From Lycorma delicatula (Eukaryota > Arthropoda > Insecta > Hemiptera > Fulgoridae), in contig NC_134456.1 of assembly GCF_047948215.1 (NCBI RefSeq), positions 12,487,730 through 12,551,729 on the forward strand: 64,000 nucleotides of DNA. Direction: 5' to 3'. The first letter of the stretch is position 1. Each line of letters begins with the position of its first letter. The notes beneath the pieces were generated by a model. That model ran no database searches and was not told the origin of the DNA. It saw nothing but the letters and a program-made list of their open reading frames with translations. Below, piece by piece: positions 35,769-47,624 of this stretch. A program made the position numbers and the translations under genes.

Positions 35769-36098
35769 ATGGAGTTGAAGATGGAATTGCTCGCACAGTT
35801 CCATGTAGACAAAGTCATGCTTTATGCAGTATTTGGCATATCTAATCACACTGGCCCATATCTCAACCCCATATATCATCGTAGAGTATGCCGTACTGGC
35901 CAGCAAACTCCTCCACAATTGAGAGGGTGCTCCGCAATTAGGAAGGAAATCAGCTATCAGCCTCATAGTCCCTTTCGCCTTACTTGTAGCCTCTATGGCC
36001 TGGGCTTCAAACCTCAACCTTGCATCCACCCAAAGACCAAGGTATTTTATCGCCGGTCTTGAAATGATACTTCTGTTTTCATGTGTGAACTTCAACAC
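35769..36098 (-). pseudogene. R1-like pol fragment, left arm of a head-to-head pair
   Basis: Minus-strand frame with IKYLGLWVDARLRFEAQA, then IADFLPNCGAPSQLWRSLL, then IYGVEIWASVIRYAKY: the region after the RT domain in R1-like LINEs. It starts about where the plus-strand partner starts. Confidence 0.7.
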
Positions 36099-36099
36099 C

Positions 36100-37510
36100 G
36101 GTCGAAAGCAGAAGGATCATCTCAAGACCAACGATAATTACCTTAGTCTTTGGGTGTTTGGGTGGATGCAAGATTGAGGTTTGGAGGCAGGCCAAAGAGG
36201 CTGCACGAATGGCGGAGAAGACTATACGACTGATAGCTGGTCTCCTTCCTTATTGCAGAGGGCTCTCACAATTGCGGAGTAGGTTGATGGCCGAGACGGC
36301 ATACAATGCTATATGGGGTCGAGATATGGGCCAGTGTGATTAAATATGCCAAATTAGAGGCATTGCAAGAAGAAGCTGTTTAAAGATAATATCCTCACAT
36401 CGCACAATCTCCAAGGAAGCGGGCGACCCTGGCGGGGCTTATGCTTATAGATTTGATAATCATGCAAAAGAAAAGACCAGGAGAACAGAGACCTTTGTTC
36501 CCTGCTGATAAAAGGCAATTAACGGCTGAGATCACAGATGAGTTGATGGAAATCTGGCAAGAGCTTTGGGAGAGAGGAACGAAGGGACGTTGGATGTACC
36601 GCTTAATCAGAGACAACAGGAGCTGGTGAAGGAGAACCCACGGGTCGTTGGGATACAGTATAACGCAGTTCCTGATGGGTCATGGAGACTACAGATCGTC
36701 TATGTTCAGATTCTGTAGACATTTTTCGGATATATGTTCTGAATGCGCAGAAGAGGAAATCCCCTCTCATGTGTACTTTTGCTACTCACGTTTTGGGAGA
36801 GAACATGAAGAAATATTGGCCACCCTTGGTGTCGAGGCCATGTTACGGCCAGAAGAAACACAGTCTGTATTGATGAGAGGACCGTGGACAGTGATGAAAA
36901 GACAGTGGAGTTGTATGTAAAGAAGGTAAACGAGAAGTTACACGCACGGGAGGAGAGTGCCGGGCATGACAGGATCACGGCTGACTGCCTAGGGGGTCTC
37001 CTGAGCATCTGGAAGTTTTCAAGGCATTCAGCCTTGGTGAGATGAGGCCGCGGGCACTCCCCCGAAGCCCGATGGTGTGCTCGCCGCGTCTTCGATGTAA
37101 CGATAGTAGCTGTAAATGGTAAAACTTTGTGTAAATTGCTGGGTGGGGATTTGTATGAGGAGTGATTTTTGTTTGTGATTGCTGCGGGTGATTCCTTTGC
37201 TTTTGTTCTATGTTTTTATTTTTTGATAGAGGTCTGTCTGTGTGATATTTTTGGTTTTTGCTTGTTTCCTCGGGTGTGTTGTGTTGTTGATTGTATGGGT
37301 TTTCATTTATGTTAGTGGTGTCCGATTATATGGGTGTGTGGGCATTATACCCCTCTTGTGAAGTAATGCCACATCAATGGTGGAGGGATGGTTAGCCTGG
37401 GGTGAGGTTTAGCCGATAGTGCGCAAGCACATATACGTACTTAATACCATCTTCCCGAACGGAACCTGTTAGCGAGTCCGACACTGCCTAGGCACCCGTA
37501 AATGGGGATC
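36100..37510 (+). mobile_element. R1-like LINE fragment, right arm, with 3' end
   Basis: Plus-strand counterpart of the previous fragment (WVDARLRFGG near 36165, YGVEIWASVIKYAK near 36320), continuing through frames 36441-36629 and 36648-36920 to a C-terminal knuckle (C-x2-Cys, then His, then Cys). A GC-rich 3' UTR follows and ends near 37510 in an A-rich TAAATAAATAAA tail. Stops and frameshifts throughout. Confidence 0.75.
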
Positions 37511-37694
37511 CTCGATGTCTTTAAAAAAAAATAAATAAATAAAATAAATATTCTTACTCCTAAATAATCTTTTTCTTGAAAAAAAAGAATGATATCTAAT
37601 TTTAAAAATAAATTCGGAGGCAAATTCTGTTTTGAAAAAGCATGGCTGTATACAGTTCAATGTAAATATTAAATCATGAAAAATACTTGACGGG

Positions 37695-37697
37695 ATG

Positions 37698-37745
<48 letters not shown>
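37695..37745. repeat. (TA)n microsatellite
   Basis: About 40 bp of TA repeats. The 300 bp around it hold nothing coding. Confidence 0.9.
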
Positions 37746-37954
37746 TCGTATATCTAAATATAAAATTTTGAGGTTCAAAAATCTCCAAACTAATACATCA
37801 ATTTCATTGAAATTTAGATTTGCATTTCAAAATTTGTTGGTTGAGTCGTTCCTGAGCCGTTCTTGACCAATTAGTATCAGCTGATCTCGTTCGGATCACT
37901 TCTCAATATTTTTATAGTAGTTACTGAGGAACCTTAATGCACTCCAATAAATAA

Positions 37955-38628
37955 AAAAAAATCTGATGTGGACAGCACATGACTTTGTACGCCTGTTATT
38001 ACATATACACATATTTTTAAAATGAATAGTATATAAAATTTTATTTCATTAATAACTTCTGATGATATTTTTTCTTATTTTATTATTATTATTATTATTA
38101 TATATTGTAATTTTTTTATAATCAGGGGTTAATAATTATTAATAAATCAACATATTTAAATTTAAAAAAATGAGATGAAGTTTGATTTGAACCGATCTGT
38201 CTTTCTCTTGTAAAATCCAAATATTCCATTAATTAAAACTGTATTAACTATATAACTCTGGAACTAATGAAAATAAGTACCAGATATGATATATCGTTGA
38301 GAAGCTTATTACTGTAGTAAAGAAAAATATTTTCCTTAGGTTTTTTTGGATACTTTTGGTCTGGTCAATTGCAATCAAAAGGGGAAGTCTACTACTAGAT
38401 GTTACAACAGCCCTAAATCCAAAATTTCAACATCCTAAGGCTAGTCGTTTTTGAGTTATATGAGATACATATGCACAAACATATATACATAGATATGTAC
38501 ACACAGACGTCATGCTGAAACTACTCAAAATGGATTCAGAGATAGTCAAAATGGATACTTCCGTTGAAATCTGAAAACCAACATTTTTCGTGTTCCCAAC
38601 ACTGCCTTTACTTCGTACAACGAAGTAA
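37955..38628 (+). repeat. Repeat C, copy 4
   Basis: Same order of blocks as copies 1 and 2. The left inverted end has a 2-bp deletion (ACTTTGTACG) and the right reads CGTACAACGAAGT, so the pair is decayed. Confidence 0.75.
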
Positions 38629-39354
38629 CAAAAAGTTAATCGAAAAACTGTTTTGAACATAAGATAACATTTTTATTCAGGATTTATTGACGCTCCTCGA
38701 TTTCATAGCTCTTCTTCTGACAATACGGCTGATTCATTTTTCTTTTTCATTTTATTTGTTTATATATTTTTTTATTAATAATAATCTTGTAAATTTAATT
38801 TAATAATCTTATATAATTTATTCTCATGTATATGGTGGTTTATAATGTAGTTGTGATTTCATTTTTTTATTTTTATTATTAATAATAATGGATTATAATA
38901 TTGTTTATGCCGATGAGGCTCTTCCTGAACTTATAGATGATGCTCTCTACATACTAAATAAAAGATTAAAATTTTCATTTATTGATTTCTTTTTCTTATT
39001 TATTTTTAATTTTTTAGAGTAATCAATTAGTTAAAAGTTTGGCATTGCCTTCACCTTCTTTCTGTTCTGCAATAATATTTTAACATTCAGATATTTATTA
39101 TATTTTACATTATAAATAATTGTCTTTCTCAACAGTTTTAAATATTTATCAAATACCTTCAGTATTAAATTAATTAAACCTGGATAAATTCTTAATTTAC
39201 ATCATTCTTTTTAATGTGTACATTAATAATAAGCTATATATTGTTATAACACAAGCTATACACATTAAAAAGATTGTTCAATCTTTTTAATGTGTAAGTT
39301 AATAATAAGCTATACATTAGTGAACAATAAGCAACCCCTTCCTATGACCCTATT
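38629..39354. repeat. AT-rich spacer with a strong hairpin
   Basis: 18-bp perfect arms at 39259-39276 and 39279-39296 with a 2-base loop. TCTTTTTAATGTGTA plus AATAATAAGCTATA occurs as a direct repeat at about 39205-39238 and 39283-39315. No gene. Confidence 0.7.
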
Positions 39355-39618
39355 AGATGAGGATGATATGTATGACATGTAAATGAGGTGTAGTCTTGTA
39401 CAGACACAGGCTGACCATTCATGAGGGGTGTGGTTAATTGAACCCCCAACCGCCAAAATACACAGTAATCATCATCTTCCCAGTATTCAAATCCGTATAC
39501 TCGTAAAAGCAACTAACTTTTTACTAGAATTTGAACCTCACTACTTTTGACTTCAAAAATCAGCTGTTAAAAAACTGATTTGCAATGATGAATTAACCAC
39601 TAGACCAGCCCGGTGGGC
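39355..39618 (-). mobile_element. SINE-A, diverged
   Basis: Minus-strand copy ending at CCCGGTGGGCT (39608-39618). The body is recognisable but has indels. Confidence 0.75.
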
Positions 39619-41760
39619 TACATATTTTTTTTAATAACTACATGCATTAAGTGAAACAGAATTAATCATTTTTATAATATTAAATTCAAATTTTATGATT
39701 TTCCATTACAATTTTTAACCTATTTGTTTGATTAAACTAAACAAATACAAATATGTTGTATAAAAAGTAAATATTAAAAATCAGTAAAAAAATTATTTGC
39801 TTTTTTTATTCTAAAATCTTTTTTTTTTTTGTTTTAAATGCGTAAATACATCAAAATCTATGTTTTAATAATATTTTAATAGGAAATGTACAGTTTATAT
39901 AATTCAATAGTAAATTTAATTATTACATTTTAAATCATAATTAATTCCCTTTTGGAAATTATGTCATGCGTATTACATAAAACCATTACTTGAAAGGAAA
40001 AACACATCACACCTTTTATTACGTAAAAACGATTGAGGAACAGCATGAAAAGAGTAACAGTGTCTGACCTTGGCACATTGATCTTTCAAAAACATTGTAG
40101 GACATAATATAATTAGTATTTTTGCGAAAGAAAAAGTTTGTTTTAAAATAACTACATCTTACGAACCATCTGATGGAAACAACTCAATTTTATAACCGAT
40201 TAAACTTTGTACTTTTCTACATTCTTTTCGAGAGTTTCAATTTATTTAAAAAGATTTCTAGAAATTACATCAAGTTAAGCATAAAAAATCCATCTTTCTT
40301 GCCTCTTTTTGTGGTACTACAATTTTAACATTCATTAACTTTGATAATAGATTACATTTTTCAAAAATAATGTTTACATATATTTTAGAAAGAAGGGTTT
40401 ATTTGTTGTTGAAGAATTCTTTTAAAATTTGTCCTGTTTTTGGTTTCAAAACCAACCATATTAAATTGGTAAAGTTATAGTTTTTTTTTTGTACTGAACT
40501 ATGAACTCGCATTTCAAAAACACTATTATAGTTTATATATAATTTCATTTAACAATGGGACGGTGTGAAATTATAAAGAAATAATTGCCATTTTAACAGG
40601 TCTTCAACCTTCAGTAACAGCTATGAAAGAATACAGTCACTTCAGGTAAGCGACATGTATTTATAATAATAGTGTTATTAAAACAAACACTTTAAAGCAA
40701 AAACAAAATCTTATCTTTGTTGAGATCCGAAATAGTTTTTTTAATACTATCACACTGAAATTTTGTTTTTTTTTTACCTATAAATCTCTGATCTTTAATA
40801 TAATTAAATAGTAATTTGTAAATATAAACTCTCAAAATATTTATGAATATCAAAGATGCCCTACAACAAAAAATGAGGGAAAATGAGATATAATTTTCAT
40901 ACAAAATTTATAATATCAAGATAATAACAATAATAATACAAGATTTAATCGGGGATAAGATTGAAGTTCTTTTTATTATGTATTTCATAAGTATAATGTT
41001 TTAAAAAAGCATTTTGTTTCATGATTACTATAATAATCATAATTACAAAAGTTCACACAATTTCTACTAAATGACAACAAATGTTTTGTCTGAAAAAAAT
41101 AAACAGAAGCTTTTAATAAAATATTCAATCATTTATAATTTATACATAAAAACATTTGCTAAATTGAAGAACAAAATTAATAGAATAAGAAAACATACAT
41201 AAATTAACAATCCTTTATTAAACAAACATATGCTAAATAATCAGCTACAGTTGACATAGTCTAATTGCAAATAAAGGTAAGCATTAGTAAACATTAATAA
41301 TGATCAACTGCTCGAGAAGATAGTTCACAATTTGATCAGATGAAAACCAAATGTCATGTTATTGGCCATAGTGGGTCCATACACACATTTAACGACCTAA
41401 CATTACATTATTTACATTACAATGAAGAAATGGCCATTACAAGCAGATATCCTAAACAAGTTAAGTAAAGAAGAAATTAATATACCGTGTTGTATATGAA
41501 ATCGTGACCGCCCAACTACCAAGGCAGTATTGTTTCGACAATTACAATTCTTATTCAATTGTAAAAATGTTTATTTGTAATTTTTTAAATTGAATTTCAA
41601 TAAAGTAGCAGGATTTAATTTTGATCCATACATATTTTTTTTATGTTCAACCCGTAATCTCTACTGCAAATGAACCTATTTTGAAAATCCCACTTTAGTT
41701 TTGTTGAGGAAGTTTTTCTTATTGTCCCTTTGTACATTCTAGTATCACACAAGTTAAGTG
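39619..41760. other. AT-rich non-coding DNA
   Basis: No gene supported. A 46-bp segment at about 40600-40645 has acceptor- and donor-like flanks (see rejected items). Confidence 0.4.
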
Positions 41761-41769
41761 AAAGATTTT

Positions 41770-41835
41770 ATATTATATATATATATATATATATATACAT
41801 ATATAAATACATGTATACATATATATATATGTATG
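41770..41835. repeat. TA/TG microsatellite
   Basis: Runs of TA with interruptions, just outside the left end of the DNA transposon at 41851. A similar run at 43452-43506 borders its right end. Confidence 0.85.
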
Positions 41836-42229
41836 TATATGCATACATTACTGAGTGTCCAACAAACAAGTATATGCTTTTGATTTAGTATCACTCGCCC
41901 ACTCCCCCATCGATTTTCTGAAATTTTAAAGACCCTTTAACGAAGGTTCTAAAAATGTCCTGTAAAAATTTCTTCCATCTAGGATTTATAGAAACAAAAT
42001 GGCTTTCAAATAAAAACATCAGTTTCAAATAAACAAACTATTTTATTCATTACAAAATAGCTGGTAAAAAACATTAAAACAAAATGTATTATATGTAGTT
42101 AACTTGTACAAAGTGTAACTAAATAAATTCCATTTTATTGCATTGTTAAACAGCTGTTCAATAAAACAAGTTGATAATTAGTCATAACCTTGCTTCACTT
42201 TCCTGTATACACATTTAATTGTTAACTAA

Positions 42230-43240
42230 TTAATTGTTGGGCATGGGCCATTGCATTTGACGATCTACCAGCAGAGTCCACACGATATTTAAGAGCTGAA
42301 TTTCCTGATGTTGATCCACCAACCAAAATATCAACTTCTAAGTGGAAGTTTTTGTTGTTGGAAACTGTCAGTATAGTGAAAAAATAAAGTTGATCTACTA
42401 ATGAAGAAAAAGAGAAAATGGTGCGTCCTTCATTACTGTGATCTCCAGGAAAACCTAATTCGGTGAGAAAAGTTTCTTTAGATACTTGTGTGTCAAAATC
42501 GACTGTCCAGAGAATTGCAAAAAGGAATCAAGTAGAATCTTTTAAAATCCACCTGGTTCATAATATTTTAGAAGATGACCCCAATAAGAAAAGAGTTTTG
42601 TTATTTATTTTGGAACATTATGAAGTTGTTCCAGATAGGCATTCTCAGATGAATCTACTTTCTACCTTAACGGTATGATAAGCAAGCATAACTGTAATTA
42701 CTACAACACCAAAAACCTTCTTATTCTTGAGCAGAAGCAGCTTAAATCAAAAGGCTTTACTGTCTGGGCAGCTGTTACTGTCAATGGTGTATTATCATAC
42801 AACATATCAGAATGGTCATATCAGACATGTGGGGGACATTCCTTTTTATATAATCGTTTGGATGATGCCTTCTCAGGCTATATGACCATTCAAATATAGG
42901 ATTTTAAAAGATATTGTAAAAAAAATTTATATGTATTTTAAAGCACATAAGAAACTTATTACAAAATAAAACATAATAATAAAAACAGATACCTAGATGT
43001 GTTAAATCAACACATAATGCCTCATTTTACTGTTCCAGAAATGAGATATGCTATTTTTCAGCAAGATAGAGCTGCACCACATATTGCAAACCCAGTTAAG
43101 CTGCTACTAAATACTCACCTTCAGGGTAGTTGAACTGGTGGTGAAAGTGAATTCTTGGACTGGTCCAGGTCACCAGCCACACCCTACTGTATGTTATTTT
43201 TTCTTGTGGGGTTATTTAAAGGTACATGTGTACTTCTATA
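42230..43240 (+). pseudogene. Tc1/mariner-superfamily (DUF4817-like) transposase remnant
   Basis: Plus strand, several frames. A helix-turn-helix (VSLDTCVSKSTVQRIAKRNQ, 42463-42678) is followed by a Leu-Val-His-Asn motif and a Glu-Asp-Asp-Pro stretch. After a frameshift near 42630 the first catalytic motif reads FSDESTFYLNG. Past an insertion at 42828-42985 come RYLDVLNQHIMP, the second motif IFQQDRAAPHIA, and FLWGYLKVHVYF near 43200. The third Asp cannot be read with confidence because of damage. Inactive. Confidence 0.8.
42828..42985 (+). repeat. ~155-bp insertion inside the transposase, also present at 43936
   Basis: Starts TGGGGGACATTC and ends in an (AAT)n-like tail. It breaks the transposase between GVLSYNISEW and RYLDVLN. 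A near-identical copy lies at 43936-44092, starting at the same base. Confidence 0.75.
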
Positions 43241-43451
43241 ACCTTAACACTAATGAAGAATTGAATAAGGTTGATTATTTGAAAGCCTCCATTTTGTTTC
43301 TATAAATCCTACAAAGTTGAAATCTTCACAGAACATTTTTAGAATCTTCATTGAAAGGTCTGTAAAGTTTAAATAGTATTCGGGTGGTGGACGGGGGGAA
43401 TGGGCAAGTGATACTAAATCAAAAGCGTATACCTCTTTGTGAGACACATTA

Positions 43452-43454
43452 TAT

Positions 43455-43506
<52 letters not shown>
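43452..43506. repeat. (TA)n microsatellite
   Basis: About 50 bp of TA repeats at the right flank of the transposon. Confidence 0.9.
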
Positions 43507-43509
<3 letters not shown>

Positions 43510-43935
43510 TATATAATACCTATATAATGAGTAATACCCATACATATATACCTGTTCCAATCGTAATAATGTTATTCTGATATTTAAAAATTCAGGAAAA
43601 TTATTACAAAAACTTGTAAACTAAGATAGTTATTAAGTAAGAATTTACTACTACTATTCTCATGTTTCAAAGCAGAATTATACACATTTAAAAAAAAATT
43701 AAAATCGAAAATATTAAAGAAAACATTTAACAACTAATAATTAACACCAACAAAATAAAACTGACCGAACTTGTTTTAATTTCATCAATGTTTTACTGTT
43801 TTGTAAGTTCCTATGCAACCTCTTAATCTGGTTTTTTTCTGCATTATTAAGTTACTGACAGTAATTACTATTGTTATTTTTGGATACCTTATGCCTTTTT
43901 TGTGTTTCTATAAAATCATTGATTTCGTTAAACTG

Positions 43936-44092
43936 TAGTGGGGGACATTCGTTTTTATATAATCGTTTGGATGATGCCTTCTCAGGCTATATGACCATTC
44001 AAATATAGGATTTTAAAAGATATTGTAAAAAAATTTTATATGTATTTTAAAGCACATAAGAAACTTATTACAAAATAAACAATAATAATAAA
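43936..44092 (+). repeat. second copy of the ~155-bp short repeat
   Basis: Differs from 42828-42985 at only a few positions. Both start at TGGGGGAC and end in AATAATAATAAAA, which suggests a short retroposed unit. Confidence 0.75.
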
Positions 44093-45325
44093 AAAAAATA
44101 ATTTCTAATTTAAAAAATATATTTTTAATACAGCAACTTAATTTAATATTTTCAATCTTTCACACATCTCTGGAGATGAACAAAAGTATTTGTTTAGGAA
44201 CCCTACAACTCAGAAAAAACCTGTTGACCAATATATGATGTTTCCATACTGAGTAAAAGATCCCCAAACTCTGGAGTGGTTATGTGCAGTACTAGAGGAA
44301 TCCTTGAATATACTGTCTATCTGAGATTAGACTTGTTTATTTTTAAACATAATTGTAAATAAAGGTTACCCATTAAAAAACTGTGCAAAAAGTTTGTTTA
44401 GAAAAATAGAAATAAAATCAGATTCTTTCTTTCAAAAATATTTTGAAAGTTCAATATCTAAAAGCCTGTATTCAATTCATTTCCATAATTCTACACAAAT
44501 AAAAATTGTTTAAGTGTACAATAGTAAAGTATAATATGTACTATAGTATACTATAGAAAAATAAAAATTTGAAATACAGTGTTATACTAAGAAGTAGTAC
44601 AAATGTTAAAATGTAAAGTAGAAATGTTGTATTATACATAGTAAATAAAGTAAAATTAAATTTTTTATTCAACAAATGGAAATGTGGTTAGGTATCTCAT
44701 TAAAAGTTTAAATCTTTATGTGAGACTACCACCAGAAATAAAGGAACAGACATTGTGCTATTACTTAGGCTTAATGATTTGAACTAAATTACACGCATTA
44801 TATTACAAGTTATCGATTTAATACATTTTATAGCCATTATTATAAGACCTTAGTTAAAATATTTTTCAAGAGAACCTATTTTCTAAATTACTCTTTGAAT
44901 TAAAGGTGTGAAAAAAGGATAAAATGCCAGCACCTACAACCACATTTAATAAACCCCCATTGATCACTCTAATGCAACAATATTGGATGCCATTTTATTG
45001 CATGCTGTTGAAATTTATTAGCAGTTGGTGCTGATACAAATTTATAAGTAACAATTATAGCTGATCAGAAATAATTAAACAGATACATATAGTTGCATTC
45101 AGTTATTTCTGCATCAACAAAAAAAGATACATAGCCCAAATATTTTCTTAAATTTATTTACTTTAACTTAAAAATATTTCAGTTATTAAAAAAAAAAAAA
45201 AAACTGGTATTAGTCCAGTTACTTATTAATATTTATTTACTTCAAAATATTTCTATATATGACTGTTAAAAATTGGAAATTTATTATACAATTTGTTGTT
45301 TATTTTATTAATTATTATTTAACAG
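44093..45325. other. end of intron 1, AT-rich
   Basis: No gene or repeat family recognised. A-run near 45188-45205. The exon 2 acceptor is at 45324-45325. Confidence 0.4.
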
Positions 45326-45412
45326 AATTGAGCTTACCACTTATTCCTCTCCTGAAAACAAACAAAAGGAAAATGAAGCGTATGAGCAACGAGATCTGAC
45401 TAAAGCAACATC
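45326..45412 (+). CDS. SLC36-type amino acid transporter, exon 2
   Basis: An 87-bp exon between an AACAG acceptor and a GTAAGT donor. Joined to exon 1 it completes a Thr codon and reads 28 more codons plus two bases with no stop. The product is hydrophilic and charged (Glu, Lys, Gln, Asn), a continuation of the cytosolic N-terminal tail before the first helix. The phase (2 in, 2 out) fits both neighbours exactly. Its small size and lack of conserved motif mean the evidence is splice sites, phase and position rather than homology. Confidence 0.7.
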
Positions 45413-46089
45413 GTAAGTATATAAATTAATCTTATAGATATTTTGAAAAAGTTCACTAATATATGCTTGTATTTTGACTAAGATCTTTCAGAGTGAAAGT
45501 TGTTAGGTCTACTTAAAAGCTGATTTTTTAGAATATCAATTTTTGCAAAATTTCATTTTTGAATCTTGATAATGATTTCTTTTCAAATTTGTTTGATAAG
45601 TTGTTTTTTTGTAGTTGCATTTGTTGCTTGCTTTTTTTTTTATTGTTGATAAATTTTCTGCATGTTAGGTAATAAAAATTCATCAAATAAAAGCTAATTT
45701 TTTTAAACTTTTTTAATAAATGATGGTTGAAATAGGTATAACATAATAAAGTTGCCTAAAAAAGGGAGTTTATCACAAAGTTGTTTTACATAACTGTATC
45801 TGCAAACATTTTAATATATAAGATCTTAATTATTCTCAGTAGCATGTAAATTAATCTGAACACAGGGCTTTTTTTGATTATTTCTATGTTGTGACAACAC
45901 TGCTGGTCCACACCCATTCTTTAAGTTGTCTGTGTATTACGGAATTATTGTTATTTGGTTATTTAGGAATTTTCATGTTATAAATAGTGTTTTGTGAAAG
46001 TTTATTTCATTTTTTATTACAAGGTTATGTTTTTGTATTTTTTATGCATGTTTTGAATATATAATAATGTAAATAACTCCAAGAAAGCA

Positions 46090-47074
46090 TTTGAAAATTG
46101 TTTCTCTTTCTAAGCATACCGGAATGAAAAAACAAATAGTTTCACTGTGGTGTTGGAGTAGGGGCAGTAAATATAGTTTTAAAATGATGTTTAAAGTAAC
46201 TGGTTCCATTTCACCTTAAAGGAAAGGCAAATGTAGCTGTAAAAGTAAAACTACTCCAACACAGTATCGGTTATTAATGAGAAAAAATAAATTTTATCCA
46301 AAATTATCTGTTTTGGATTTAAATCGAGAATTAGCAACCAGTGGAAAAGATTTACATGTGAGAACTGTTAGATGCTGACTTCTTGCAGCTGGATGAAAAG
46401 CTTGTTGGACAACTAAAAAGCAGCTTTTAACACCAGCAATATACAAAAAAGGCTCCTGAGGGTAAAGTACATGTTAACAAGACCAAAGAAGGCTGGAAAA
46501 TGTTATGTTTTCTGATGATTTATATTTTATGTTCAGGAGCAAAGGGTTCCCATATGTTAGAAAAGCATCAGATGAAAATACATCACCTGCTCATATTCAA
46601 CAATCAGTTAACATCCCCAGAAAAAAATTTTTTGAGGTTGTTTCACATTTGAAGGCACTTGTTCATTACTTCCTGTAGATAGTATATTGAAAAGTGGTGG
46701 ATATATCATGATTCTGAAGGAAAGGGTTGAGACACAACTTCAAAAAAAAATTCTCACAAGGCAATGGAGTGTTTTAACCATATTTAGTGAGATGCCATAC
46801 TGTCAAAAAAATGGAAAAGTTTTTCAAAATATAAAACATTATAGTATTCCCATGGTCAAGCAATTTCCCAGACTTAAACCCCATTGAAAATCTTTGGGCA
46901 ATAATCAAAAAAGGACTCTCAGAAATGAATTGTATTACAAAAATTGAACTCAGTAAAGCAATATTAGTATGGTTTCATGATGAAGAAATCAAGAAAATGT
47001 GCATACACTTGTTAACCCCATGCCATCATGTACGTGAAGTGATTAAGAATAAAGAAGGACTTATTAATTACTAG
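46090..47074 (+). pseudogene. Tc1-type transposase remnant (intron 2)
   Basis: Plus strand with several frameshifts. The N-terminal helix-turn-helix region is decayed (about 46130-46380). The first catalytic Asp is kept in NVMFSDDLYFMF (about 46498). The central part (46687-46887) retains a Leu-Lys-Glu-Arg-Val block. The C-terminal block is well preserved: SSNFPDLNPIENLWAIIKKG, including the catalytic Glu of DD34E, then a Trp-Phe-His-Asp-Glu-Glu-Ile segment, a Val-Arg-Glu-Val-Ile motif and a stop at 47072-47074. The second Asp lies in a damaged stretch. Clear inverted termini were not found. Confidence 0.8.
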
Positions 47075-47473
47075 CCATCACAAATTCTACAGGTATGATT
47101 TTTTTCTAAATAAAATAACTTTTTATTAAATAATGACTGTGTTTGGTTTAATTGGCATACTAGTGTGAAACAATCTTAATGTTTCTTCACAGTTCAATCA
47201 TTAATCAAATAAATAAGTTTATTTAATAAGTTAATTCTTGTTAAGTGCATGCATGAGTGTAAGGATGGATAATTTATGTTCTATAATGAACAATGAAATT
47301 GTACAGACGGTTTATAAAGAGGCTTTAATGAATTTTATTATTGATAGGCTTCCAATTTTTATCACACCAGAGCCATAAAGTCCTTCATGACAATATTATT
47401 ACTTTTGTTTATTGTATTATGATATATGAACATATATATGACTTACTTGGTTTTCTAATTTTAAAACTTTAAG

Positions 47474-47624
47474 GGATGTTGGAAGTGTACTACATGTTAT
47501 TAAAAGCAGTCTTGGTTCTGGTATATTGGCGATACCTAACGGATTCTCACATAGTGGTATTCTGGTTGGAATTTTAGGTACAGTTTTTGTTGGAATTCTT
47601 TGTACACACACTACATATTTAGTG
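47474..47624 (+). CDS. SLC36-type amino acid transporter, exon 3 (TM1 to start of TM2)
   Basis: A 151-bp exon (acceptor TTTAAG, donor GTAAGT) encoding the start of the amino acid permease domain (Aa_trans). It carries the family signature of helix 1: a His-Val-Ile-Lys run, then SSLGSGILAIP, then a Gly-rich hydrophobic stretch and a Cys-Thr-His motif before the next segment. In SLC36/PAT proteins such as Drosophila pathetic and CG1139 the same order appears (K-G-S-L-G-T-G-I-L-A-M-P, then G-x-x-x-x-G-x-L-C-T-H). The gene product is expected to be an 11-helix, proton-coupled transporter or sensor of small neutral amino acids at the plasma or lysosomal membrane. This is the strongest exon for the family call. 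Confidence 0.88.

Larger units (their letters stand above)
41851..43448 (+). mobile_element. complete, decayed Tc1/mariner-superfamily element with ~160-bp TIRs
   Basis: The left end (41851 to about 42005) and the reverse complement of the right end (about 43293-43448) align over some 155 bp. Shared blocks include GCTTTTGATTTAGTATCACT, TTCTAAAAATGT and AGGATTTATAGAAACAAAATGG. Both ends abut TA-rich repeats, which fits TA-target insertion. The element is about 1.6 kb and contains a transposase remnant plus a ~155-bp foreign insertion. Confidence 0.8.
11095..45325 (+). other. intron 1 of the SLC36-type gene
   Basis: About 34.2 kb between the GTAAGA donor after exon 1 and the AACAG acceptor of exon 2. 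It hosts most of the mobile elements in this window, on both strands. The extent is inferred from the exon model; an unseen alternative exon could split it. Confidence 0.6.

Noticed and set aside
40600..40645. 46-bp segment with AACAG before and GTAAGC after, in intron 1, resembling a small exon
   Set aside because: Splicing it between exons 1 and 2 would shift the frame into a stop at the start of exon 2. Only an alternative or poison exon could use it, and nothing else supports it.
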